Assembly (NCBI GenBank): GCA_902618175.1
Contig: CACMZN010000002.1
Span: forward strand, 1 to 64,000
DNA length: 64,000 bases
Reading direction: 5' to 3'
Origin: an uncultured Verrucomicrobiota bacterium
Lineage (GTDB): Bacteria > Verrucomicrobiota > Verrucomicrobiia > Opitutales > Seribacteraceae
The translations under genes and the position numbers were made by a program. This document shows positions 39,361 to 48,265 of the stretch, one piece after another. Below the pieces are notes generated by a model. That model was not told the DNA's origin. It was given only the letters and a program-made list of their open reading frames with translations, and did not search any database. Every line of letters starts with the position of its first letter. Positions within the stretch are counted from its first letter, which is position 1.

Positions 39361-40353
39361 ATGTCCTATTTTCCGGGTGAGTCCGAATCCTTCAAACAAT
39401 TAATCGGTCAACTTTCGAATGAATCTGTTCTTATTCTGGGTCATCGTCGACCGGATGGAGATTGCGTGGGTTCTCAGATTGCCCTTACTCGATTTTTGCT
39501 TTCCCTAGGAATAGACGCCAGAGCAGTGAATCATGATCCTATTCCGAGGACCTTGTCCAGGTTTGTAGCTGATACTCCATTTGCGAGACCTGGGGAAATT
39601 GATGATTCAAACAATTTGGTAATGACTGTGGATTGCGCCGACCACGAGAGAGTGGGGGAAGACTTGGTGAAGACTTTTCCAAAAGTCTTTCTCAACATAG
39701 ATCATCACATTTCTAATACGAAGTTTGCTCGGTACAATCTGATTCTACCTGAGGCCTCAGCCACTGCTGAGATTCTAGCAAAATTCTTTTTTGACGCAGG
39801 ATATGAAATGGACAAAAGGACCGCAGAAGCGCTTTATCTTGGAATTAGTACGGATACCGGTCAGTTTTGTCATTCGGGAACGAATGCATCCGTTTTTGAA
39901 GTTTGCCGAAAATTATGTGATGCAGGAGCCAGTCCTTCTAAAGTTGCTCATGAATTGTATGAAAGGGAGAAACCCGGTAGAATTCAGCTGTTGCAAAAAT
40001 TTCTGTCCACTTTCCAGATGGAATTCGATGGTAAGGTCTGCATTGGTTCCGTTTATGAAGAGTTTTACCTTGAGACAGGTACTCAACCAGAAGACTGTGA
40101 GAATTTCGTAGATTATGCTCGTTCTTTGGAAGGTGTTCAAATCGGAGTCTTGCTTGAAGATCGAAAGGGTGCGCTAAAGGGTAGCTTTCGAGCGAAGAAT
40201 GAAAAATTTCGAGTGGATTTGTTGGCCAAGCATTTTGGGGGTGGTGGACATTCCTGCGCTGCTGGTTTCAATTTTGAGGGAAAAATGTCCGATTTTTATC
40301 CACAATTGATCAATGTCTTGGGCAAACATTTGGAAATCCTCAAGGTAAAGTAA
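39361..40353 (+). CDS. nrnA: DHH/DHHA1 phosphoesterase (bifunctional oligoribonuclease/PAP phosphatase type)
   Basis: ILGHRRPDGDCVGSQIAL, VDCADHERVG, NIDHHISN, GISTDTGQFCHSG, HFGGGGHSCAAGFNF. Confidence 0.92.
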   Translation: MSYFPGESESFKQLIGQLSNESVLILGHRRPDGDCVGSQIALTRFLLSLGIDARAVNHDPIPRTLSRFVADTPFARPGEIDDSNNLVMTVDCADHERVGEDLVKTFPKVFLNIDHHISNTKFARYNLILPEASATAEILAKFFFDAGYEMDKRTAEALYLGISTDTGQFCHSGTNASVFEVCRKLCDAGASPSKVAHELYEREKPGRIQLLQKFLSTFQMEFDGKVCIGSVYEEFYLETGTQPEDCENFVDYARSLEGVQIGVLLEDRKGALKGSFRAKNEKFRVDLLAKHFGGGGHSCAAGFNFEGKMSDFYPQLINVLGKHLEILKVK

Positions 40354-40367
40354 ATTTAATTGATTGA

Positions 40368-41090
40368 ATGAAAGAACCGCCATTTGAGGGAATTCTGTTA
40401 GTCGACAAACCCATCGGCATTACTTCTCACGACATTGTTGATCGTTTGCGAAGAAAATTGAAGATGAAAAAGGTAGGTCATGCTGGAACACTGGATCCCC
40501 TTGCGACCGGTTTGATGATCATGCTGATCGGCAAGGCAACCAAGGTTTCGCAATTTCTGATCAGCTTGGACAAAGGGTATTCAGGTGAATTTCTTTTGGG
40601 AATTGAAAAAGACACCCAAGATTCGGATGGAGAAACAATTTCTGAAAAACCTATTCCCGATTGGATTGATGAGGACCGCATACGGCAAGAAATGGAAAAA
40701 TTCATTGGTGACCAATATCAAACACCTCCGATGTTTTCGGCTAAAAAGGTTGATGGTGTTGCCTTGTATAAGATGGCAAGAAAAGGAAAAATAATAGAAC
40801 GCGAACCTCGCTTCATTCGAATCAGCGATTTGGTTCTGAATGATTGGAGTTCTCCTAAAGGAAAGTTCTCGATGGCATGCAGCAAAGGGACTTATGTGCG
40901 AACCGTTTTTCATGATTTGGGTCAAACTCTGGAATGTGGGGCTCATCTGACTGCTCTGCGCCGTACCAAGATTGACCAGTTCTCCATTGAAGCAGCTAAA
41001 ACACTTGAAGAAATTGAAGATTTAAACCTTGGAAATTTTCAATCTAACTTGATTCCGATTCATAAAGCGGTTCCCTCTCATGCTCTCTAA
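40368..41090 (+). CDS. truB: tRNA pseudouridine(55) synthase
   Basis: [54 protein letters not shown]. Confidence 0.96.
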   Translation: MKEPPFEGILLVDKPIGITSHDIVDRLRRKLKMKKVGHAGTLDPLATGLMIMLIGKATKVSQFLISLDKGYSGEFLLGIEKDTQDSDGETISEKPIPDWIDEDRIRQEMEKFIGDQYQTPPMFSAKKVDGVALYKMARKGKIIEREPRFIRISDLVLNDWSSPKGKFSMACSKGTYVRTVFHDLGQTLECGAHLTALRRTKIDQFSIEAAKTLEEIEDLNLGNFQSNLIPIHKAVPSHAL

Positions 41091-41096
41091 TTAAGG

Positions 41097-42053
41097 ATGG
41101 GGACATTCACCACAATCGAGGAACTCGGCAAGTCAACAAGGGAACCCGTTGTCTTGGCTTTGGGTATGTTTGATGGAGTTCACCTCGGTCATCAAATGGT
41201 TTTAAATTCCGCAGTAAGGCGAGCCGAAGAAATTGATGGTCGACCGATTGCTTTTACCTTTTCCGAACATCCTGCTTCTTTTCTGCGTCCAGAAAAAAAA
41301 CCACCTCTTCTCATGAATCCAGAAAACAAAGCCTCGCAGTTACTTAAATTCGGAATGGAGGATGTCGTTCTTCGAACTTTTGACGCGGAAATTTCGCGGG
41401 TCGAAGCTGCAGTTTTCCCGAAATTCTTAAAAGATCGAATTCCCACTTTGAAAACGCTTTGCATAGGCAGAAATTTCCGTTTTGGAAAGAATCGGCGTGG
41501 AGATGATTCCTATCTCGCAAATCAGTCCAGGTTATCAGAAATTGAAGTAATTGTGGCAGAGTCGAAAGTTTTCGGCGGTTCTCCCATCAGCAGTTCACGT
41601 ATCCGTGAGACATTGGCAATGGGAGACATCGAGACGACTAATGAAATGCTAGGAAGAAATTATTCCGTAAGAGGAGTTGTTCGTTCCGGCAAGGCAATCG
41701 GAAGGACTCTAGGTTTTCCTACCCTTAATTTGCCATGGAACCCACAAGCCAAGCCTGCTTTCGGGGTCTATGCTGGAGTGGTTGAGAATCTCGACAATGG
41801 CCTGCAAAGGAAGGCAGTTGCCAATTACGGACTGCGACCAACCTTGGAAAAGAATGTTTTCGAGCCCTTGCTCGAAATCAACGTGTTGCAAGAATTGGAC
41901 TCTTCGGATTGGAAAGCCGGATCCAAGCTGTCAATGGAACTAAAGTGTTTTCTCAGAAAAGAGAAAAAATTTAATTCCATTGAAGAATTGAAGAAGCAGA
42001 TCACATTAGACAAGAGGGAAGCCCTGGAGTTGTCCAAAGCATTTACAACCTAG
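41097..42053 (+). CDS. ribF: bifunctional riboflavin kinase/FAD synthetase
   Basis: LALGMFDGVHLGHQMVL, SSSRIRETLAMGDI, GRTLGFPTLNL. Confidence 0.94.
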   Translation: MGTFTTIEELGKSTREPVVLALGMFDGVHLGHQMVLNSAVRRAEEIDGRPIAFTFSEHPASFLRPEKKPPLLMNPENKASQLLKFGMEDVVLRTFDAEISRVEAAVFPKFLKDRIPTLKTLCIGRNFRFGKNRRGDDSYLANQSRLSEIEVIVAESKVFGGSPISSSRIRETLAMGDIETTNEMLGRNYSVRGVVRSGKAIGRTLGFPTLNLPWNPQAKPAFGVYAGVVENLDNGLQRKAVANYGLRPTLEKNVFEPLLEINVLQELDSSDWKAGSKLSMELKCFLRKEKKFNSIEELKKQITLDKREALELSKAFTT

Positions 42054-42849
42054 GTTTGCGTTGTAGAGTAGGGGACCAACAACTTGTTCTTCCGCCAATG
42101 GTTTCTCTTCTCAATGGTTTTCCTGTTTCTGGACATAGACCCCCATCTTGCCAGCGGACATGAAAGAGCCAACCACTTGGAGGGTCTTTGCCATGCCGAC
42201 CAATGGTTCTCATTGCCTCATAAGCAACAAAGAGAATTTTTTCGAAAAGCTTGGATCTTTTTCGACTTTTAAGAAGACCACAGGGATGAGCAGGGTGAAT
42301 CCTTGCACGCCACAGAACCTCGTCCGCCATCCAGTTACCCATTCCTTGAAAATATCGCTGATCAAGGAGTAATGCTTTGATCGGACGCTTGGCATGTTTA
42401 CGGAGTGCATCTACGAGTATTTGAAGATCAAACTTTGGGTCCAGCATGGAGAGCGGTAGTTGGGTCCACCAACGAGGCAGATCATTTTCCAAATGTAAAC
42501 GCAAGCGACCGAATTGCCGAGGATCACTAAAGACAAGGCATCGCATCGACTGTCTTAAGACCAGAGCATCAAATTTTGCAGGTTGATAGTCTGTAGACTT
42601 GACCGAGAGACTGCCCGTCATGCCTAGATGCAAGCCTAACCATCGAGAATTGGAAAAACCAAAGAGCATTTGTTTTCCATGACAGCGAGCATCTTCTAAA
42701 ACCACTTCGGAAAGTGCTTTGATGAATTTTGCACGATTGAGGTCTCGATAGACGCGAGAAGTCGGATGTACCAAGACTTCATCAGTTTTTTCTCCAACTC
42801 CTTTAGCCCACACACTGCATGCAAACGCGACTTCAGCAAGTTCTGGCAT
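42043..42849 (-). CDS. Fpg/Nei family DNA glycosylase with degenerate C-terminal zinc finger
   Basis: MPELAEVAFAC N-terminus, LGLHLGMTGSL, YFQGMGNWMADEVLWRARIHPAHP; C-terminal CPETGKPLRRETIGGRTSCWSPTLQRK. Confidence 0.9.
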   Translation of the reverse strand: MPELAEVAFACSVWAKGVGEKTDEVLVHPTSRVYRDLNRAKFIKALSEVVLEDARCHGKQMLFGFSNSRWLGLHLGMTGSLSVKSTDYQPAKFDALVLRQSMRCLVFSDPRQFGRLRLHLENDLPRWWTQLPLSMLDPKFDLQILVDALRKHAKRPIKALLLDQRYFQGMGNWMADEVLWRARIHPAHPCGLLKSRKRSKLFEKILFVAYEAMRTIGRHGKDPPSGWLFHVRWQDGGLCPETGKPLRRETIGGRTSCWSPTLQRKPRL

Positions 42850-42872
42850 TTATCTCAAGCACTTTTTCAGTT

Positions 42873-44558
42873 TCATGAATTGATCGACAAGAGTCGGTTC
42901 CTTATTTCTTTGTCTTTTCTTGAATTGCATAAAAGTTCAACGATTCGTATGCCAACTGTGATCGGTTTTTCAATCAAACTAATGATTTTCTTCCAATTAT
43001 TGGTTTGAATGAATTCGATTTGGTGTGATTTGTAGAGAATTTGCAGATTGCACGATTGTGGAGTTGCAAAGCATTTTTCGAATTCCGGTTCGTTGGTTAC
43101 AGAAAGGTTTTGAAAGATTCCTCCCCCTTGGTTGTTCACCACAAAGACGGTTAGGCTCCCTTGAAATTGTTGCGAAAAAAGAAGAGCGTTTGAGTCATGA
43201 AGAAAGGCAAGGTCACCTGTAAGCAAATAGGTTGGGAAATCCGCTTGGTGTGCAATTCCGATAGCTGTGCCCAAGGTTCCGTCAATACCATTCGTGCCTC
43301 GGTTGCCGAACAATCTTCTATGTTTGGAACTTGGTTTCCAAAACCATTCTACGTCTCTCATCGGCATGCTGTTGGCGATATGAATCAGAGTATCATCAGG
43401 TGAATGAATGGAAAGCAAACGAGCTAACTTTCCTTCGAACAAAGGGAGTTCCTTTGCAAAAGCTCGTTCCATTTTGAGTTCTATCTTCTGTTCGGCCTGA
43501 AGCCAGGAATTTAGCCACGCGTCTTCAATCAAAGGAAACGGGATTTCATGAACGCACTGATATGGAATTTGAAAAGAGGTGCTAGGACTCGTCAAGGGAT
43601 CGACAGGTTTGCCTCGAGGTTCGATTACAATGCGTTTAGCATTTGAAGAATCAATCCATTGACGAAGAATTTTCGAAGTGGGAAGAGGTCCAAGTACAAT
43701 AACCAGATCAGGCAGGTTCATCTGGCTGAAAATTGGATCTCGGATTAAATTTTCATATCGGAGAATACGGTTGGGCAAAGGTTTTTCGCGTAGGGGCGAT
43801 AGGGAATCACAAAGAATAGGTATCCGTAATTGTCCTATTTCATGATGGATGGAATCATTAAAAGCATATTGCCCGGCAATCATGAGTACACGAGAATATC
43901 CTTTTATTGCCTGACCAACAGACTTGAGGTTGATTTTTTGAGGGATCGTAGATTCGACTATCGTTTCGAGGGAATGAAGATTAGAAGGGGGAGTTATGAA
44001 TTTAGGGACAAATGGTTCGCGAAAGGGAAAATTCAAGTGAACCGGACCGGGATCAGATCCGATGGCTTTTTGGAAAGCCTGTGTTAAAGTAAGTCGAAGC
44101 TGTTGGACATCCGAAGACTCGCTGGTTGGAAGAGGAAGTTGATGAAACGCTCTGGGATAGGATCCGAATAATTCTTCTTGATCAATGGTTTGGTCTGCTC
44201 CGCAGTTCTGAAGTTCGGGAGGTCGATCAGCAGAGACCAGCAGGAGAGGAATGCTCGAGTGCGATGCCTCCACAACAGCAGGAAACCAATTACAGACTGC
44301 GGACCCTGAAGTGCATAGTAGAACCGTCGGGATTTGAGTACGCTTGCTTGTTCCCAGTGCTAAGAATGAGGCTGATCTTTCGTCTAGTACTGCAAAGCAT
44401 TCGATTCGCGGATGTCTCTCGAAAGCTAAAACAAGGGAAGTGGATCGCGAACCGGGAGAAAAATAAACCTTATTCACGCCTAAAATGGAAAGGGTATGCG
44501 CGGTGATCTCTCCCCAAGCATAGTTGGCTTGAGCGATTGACTCTTCAAACTCAGTCAT
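42873..44558 (-). CDS. menD: 2-succinyl-5-enolpyruvyl-6-hydroxy-3-cyclohexene-1-carboxylate synthase
   Basis: VYFSPGSRSTSLVLAFERHP, TSGSAVCNWFPAVVEASHSSIPLLLVSADRPPELQNCGADQTIDQ, LLTGDLAFLHDSNALL. Confidence 0.95.
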   Translation of the reverse strand: MTEFEESIAQANYAWGEITAHTLSILGVNKVYFSPGSRSTSLVLAFERHPRIECFAVLDERSASFLALGTSKRTQIPTVLLCTSGSAVCNWFPAVVEASHSSIPLLLVSADRPPELQNCGADQTIDQEELFGSYPRAFHQLPLPTSESSDVQQLRLTLTQAFQKAIGSDPGPVHLNFPFREPFVPKFITPPSNLHSLETIVESTIPQKINLKSVGQAIKGYSRVLMIAGQYAFNDSIHHEIGQLRIPILCDSLSPLREKPLPNRILRYENLIRDPIFSQMNLPDLVIVLGPLPTSKILRQWIDSSNAKRIVIEPRGKPVDPLTSPSTSFQIPYQCVHEIPFPLIEDAWLNSWLQAEQKIELKMERAFAKELPLFEGKLARLLSIHSPDDTLIHIANSMPMRDVEWFWKPSSKHRRLFGNRGTNGIDGTLGTAIGIAHQADFPTYLLTGDLAFLHDSNALLFSQQFQGSLTVFVVNNQGGGIFQNLSVTNEPEFEKCFATPQSCNLQILYKSHQIEFIQTNNWKKIISLIEKPITVGIRIVELLCNSRKDKEIRNRLLSINS

Positions 44559-45997
44559 TCACCAATCAAGTTGGTTCTTCCAGTGATGACTTCAAGCATT
44601 GCCTCCAGTTTCCAATCGGTCTCGATTTTCTCTTGTTCCGGGACCGAGCCATCCACGACACCAGCCCCTGCATAAAGAGTTAAATTGGATGGCGTGATTT
44701 TCCCGCAACGAATTGGAACAATAAATTCTCCATGACCTCGACCATCCATCCATCCGGCTACTCCTGAATACCATCCTCTGGAGGTTTTTTCCAATTTTCG
44801 AATCAAGGGTATGGCCTCTTCTCTGGGTGTTCCTCCCATAGCTGGAGTTGGATGAAGTGCATCGAGGGCATCAAAAGGGTGAATCCCATTGGCCAATTTC
44901 GCCCGAATGGGAGTTCGCATATGTTGAAGGTTTGCCAACCGTAAAAGCCGTGTCTTGCACTCCATGGAGTTAGTCAAGCCGATCGAAGCGAGTCGACGAA
45001 TTATGCTTTCAATAACCAGACGATGTTCGTGTATTGCTTTTTCCTGACCTAGAAGTGTTTTTCCCCACAAGGCATCTCTTCCTGCAGAAGGACCCCGTGG
45101 AGCCGAGCCGGCAATGGCTTCGGTTTCGAGATTGGAACCGGATACTCTTAGCAAGGTTTCAGGAGTAGCTCCGACCATGGTTCCCTTGTTTGGAGTGGAG
45201 AGACAAAAAGTGAAGCAGTCCGGGTATCGATCTCGTAATAAATGAGCAATTGAAAAAGAAGAAATTTCACATTTGGTGTCGTAATGCAGCTGCCTGGCAA
45301 GAACGATTTTAGAAAGTTTGCCGGAATGAATTTCACAAAGCGCTTTGCGAACCGCATCGAGATAGTTGAGGTTTTCCATGGGAGAATCAAATTTCGTTGA
45401 ATTGATAATGGACGAGCGTGGTTGCTCATAACGCATTCCCTTTATTTGGCAAATAGATTCGTCTAATTCTTCTTTAAGTTTGGAAGGAGACGAAAACGGA
45501 TTGATTTCAGCGTTTACCGTCAGAAGATGCACGCCACCTTTGCGAAGGACCTGCCAGCGAGGAAAAAAAATGTGGAGGGGATCTGGACTGTCATCACTCC
45601 GCTTCTCCGTTTCGAAAGTGGCGGACAGAAAGTGAGTGGGACCGCTGCCTGAAAGAGCAAGTTTCCCGGCATTTCTCGTATGCATAAGCAATTCGTCAGA
45701 CCAGATTCGAGCTTTTGTAAAGCGATCAGATCCAGAGAAACTGGCTTTGGCAACCGATTCTCCGCAAGCGATGGAGAATTCATCTGCCGGTTTCTCCATG
45801 TAGCAATTGGAATCCCTTGGATTGTTAATGCCTTCCAATATCGCCAAAGGGTCGAAATATCCAGTTTCCAAAGTGACTGAGCAATAAAGTCTTTTTCTTT
45901 TGGACTTGGACTCCAAAACGATTTGCTGCAGAAAGGGCAGAAGATCCTCAGATGGGTCGCAAAGAGAAATATCGGGCAAGACGTTCTTAGAACTCAT
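44555..45997 (-). CDS. menF: isochorismate synthase
   Basis: KIVLARQLHYD, PDCFTFCLSTPNKGTMVGATPETLL, IAGSAPRG, LHPTPAMGGTPREEA, GWYSGVAGWMDGRGHGEFIVPIR. Confidence 0.93.
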   Translation of the reverse strand: MSSKNVLPDISLCDPSEDLLPFLQQIVLESKSKRKRLYCSVTLETGYFDPLAILEGINNPRDSNCYMEKPADEFSIACGESVAKASFSGSDRFTKARIWSDELLMHTRNAGKLALSGSGPTHFLSATFETEKRSDDSPDPLHIFFPRWQVLRKGGVHLLTVNAEINPFSSPSKLKEELDESICQIKGMRYEQPRSSIINSTKFDSPMENLNYLDAVRKALCEIHSGKLSKIVLARQLHYDTKCEISSFSIAHLLRDRYPDCFTFCLSTPNKGTMVGATPETLLRVSGSNLETEAIAGSAPRGPSAGRDALWGKTLLGQEKAIHEHRLVIESIIRRLASIGLTNSMECKTRLLRLANLQHMRTPIRAKLANGIHPFDALDALHPTPAMGGTPREEAIPLIRKLEKTSRGWYSGVAGWMDGRGHGEFIVPIRCGKITPSNLTLYAGAGVVDGSVPEQEKIETDWKLEAMLEVITGRTNLIGE

Positions 45998-46015
45998 TTG
46001 TCTGACTCGGCTGTG

Positions 46016-46288
46016 CTAGTTTCCATCTTTCGAATGCACGGGGTCGTAACCTCCATCATTCATTGGATTACACTTGCAGATCCGTGCGATTGATTTTCTC
46101 AAGGCCGTTAGAAAAGGCAGGACTCGAAAGCATTCCAAGGCGTATTGAGAACAAGTCGGATGAAACTTACAACGAGCATAGGGACCCAAAAGCAACTGTT
46201 TGACAGGAGAGAAAAGTCGGTAAGAAAGAATAGCCAATACGAATAAGGCAGAAATCGGATTATTCGGCAGATTTACAAATTTTTTCAA
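46016..46288 (-). CDS. yidD: membrane protein insertion efficiency factor YidD
   Basis: LLGPYARCKFHPTCSQYALECF...RICKCNPMNDGGYDPV. Confidence 0.95.
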   Translation of the reverse strand: MKKFVNLPNNPISALFVLAILSYRLFSPVKQLLLGPYARCKFHPTCSQYALECFRVLPFLTALRKSIARICKCNPMNDGGYDPVHSKDGN

Positions 46289-46372
46289 AACTAATCCATC
46301 CCTATTTCCTCTGGCTCCACACGCAAAACTTTGCTTGAACTCTTTGTCTGTGTTTCAAACGAGCCAAAAAAT

Positions 46373-48208
46373 TTAAAATCTCTTTTTAGGAAGAGCTTTT
46401 GTTCGAATGTCTTCAGAAATTTTGGATATACTTTCTTCGATACACCAAGTACCATCGAATGTAGGATTATTTCTAGAGCGAATGGAGACTTTTTTTTCTT
46501 CCGCCTCTCTTTTTCCAATGATGATCATATGAGGAATTTTGTCGGTTTCCGCTTTTCTAATCTTTGCTCCCAGTTTTCCTGACTGGTGATCTAAAGTGGA
46601 TCTAATTCCATGCTTTCTGAATTTTAGATTGCACTCCTCCGCTTGTCCAATGAGGTCATCATTCATTGGGAGAACTCGAACCTGTTCCGGAGCAAGCCAA
46701 GTAGGAAAGCTTCCCGCAAAATGCTCGATCAGAACACCGCAAAACCTTTCCATGGAACCGAAGGGAGCTCGATGAATCATGACTGGTCGGTGGTTTTGAT
46801 TGTCGACCCCCACATAACTCAAGTCGAAGCGTTCTGGCAGGTTGTAGTCAACTTGTACGGTTCCCAACTGCCATTCCCTGCCCAAGACGTCCTTGACGAC
46901 GAAGTCAATCTTAGGACCATAGAAAGCGGCCTCCCCGATTTCTTCCTGATACTCAATCTTCAAGGTTCGAATCGCATCTCGAAGAGCTTTTTCAGCTTTT
47001 TCCCAAGCTGTCGAGCTTCCCACGTATTTGTCTGAATCCGGATCTCGAAGACTTACCCGCACCCTATATTCGTTCATTCCAAGGGTTGAAAAAACTTGTT
47101 TGACAAGATCAAGACAACCTTGAATTTCATCTTGCAGTTGATCTTCTCGCAGAAAGAGATGAGCATCATCCTGAGTGAAGCCCCGTACTCTTGTCATTCC
47201 GCTCAATTCGCCCGATTGTTCCCAACGGTAAACGGTTCCGAATTCTGCAAGTCTGATGGGTAGGTCACGATAGGAATGCTGTTCGGACTTGAAGATGCGT
47301 ATGTGCATAGGACAGTTCATCGGTTTGAGCAGATAACCCTCAATTGCACCTTCTTCCAACTTATTTGATAATTCCGAACAACTACAACCCTCCTCCGCTA
47401 ACTTACTTAGAGAATCTCGATGAATGATGGGAGGAAACTGAGAGTCTCTGTAATAGGGGAAATGGCCGGAGGTACGATATAAATCAAGTTTGCCAAGATG
47501 TGGGGTGTAGACTTGGGAGTATCCCTGCTTGGCCAATTCTTGTGAAATAAAACTTTCCAACTCCTGTCTGATAACGGCTCCGTTTGGTTTCCAAAGCACC
47601 AGTCCTTGACCGACCATTTCATCAATATGAAACAGTCCAAGTTCACGTCCAAGGTTTCGATGATCTCTTTTTTTGGCTTCCTCGATTTTTTCCAAATGTT
47701 CTTCAAGTTCTAATTTTGTGGCGAAAGCCGTACCATAAATCCGTTGAAGCTGTTTGTTTGCAACTTTGCCTCGGTGATAGGATCCGGCCACCTGAAGCAA
47801 TTTGAAGGCTTTGATTTTCTTAGTGTAAGAAACATGGCTGCCGGCGCAAAGATCAATGAATTCTCCATTGCGATAAAAAGTAATTGGATCTTCTGGGGGG
47901 ATGTCTTCCAAACGACCCATTTTATAAACACCCTGTCCCATTTCAGAGATGATTATTTTCGCTTCTTCTCTACTCACTTCGATGCGTTCGAATCTTTGGT
48001 TTTCCTTAATGATGGTTTTCATTTCAGATTCGATTCGTTCAATGACATCCGGAGTAAAGGGAAGCTCGGAATCGAAATCGTAGTAAAAACCTGATGCAGT
48101 AGGTGGGCCGATATCTAACTTCGTGTTCGGATACAAACGAAGAACCGCAGCAGCAAGAACATGCGAAGCGGAGTGACGAAGTTCGTCCAATGGCGTCATT
48201 TCCTTCAT
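46373..48208 (-). CDS. thrS: threonyl-tRNA synthetase lacking N-terminal TGS domain
   Basis: N2 editing-like motifs HSASH and CAGSH; class II motifs GMTRVRGFTQDDAHLF, VMIHRAPFGSMERF; only ~15 codons upstream before metH. Confidence 0.94.
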   Translation of the reverse strand: MKEMTPLDELRHSASHVLAAAVLRLYPNTKLDIGPPTASGFYYDFDSELPFTPDVIERIESEMKTIIKENQRFERIEVSREEAKIIISEMGQGVYKMGRLEDIPPEDPITFYRNGEFIDLCAGSHVSYTKKIKAFKLLQVAGSYHRGKVANKQLQRIYGTAFATKLELEEHLEKIEEAKKRDHRNLGRELGLFHIDEMVGQGLVLWKPNGAVIRQELESFISQELAKQGYSQVYTPHLGKLDLYRTSGHFPYYRDSQFPPIIHRDSLSKLAEEGCSCSELSNKLEEGAIEGYLLKPMNCPMHIRIFKSEQHSYRDLPIRLAEFGTVYRWEQSGELSGMTRVRGFTQDDAHLFLREDQLQDEIQGCLDLVKQVFSTLGMNEYRVRVSLRDPDSDKYVGSSTAWEKAEKALRDAIRTLKIEYQEEIGEAAFYGPKIDFVVKDVLGREWQLGTVQVDYNLPERFDLSYVGVDNQNHRPVMIHRAPFGSMERFCGVLIEHFAGSFPTWLAPEQVRVLPMNDDLIGQAEECNLKFRKHGIRSTLDHQSGKLGAKIRKAETDKIPHMIIIGKREAEEKKVSIRSRNNPTFDGTWCIEESISKISEDIRTKALPKKRF

Positions 48209-48265
48209 GATACTCAAAAATCTACTTCCGCACTGACCACTCTGCAATGCCAAAGGTTTTGAGGC

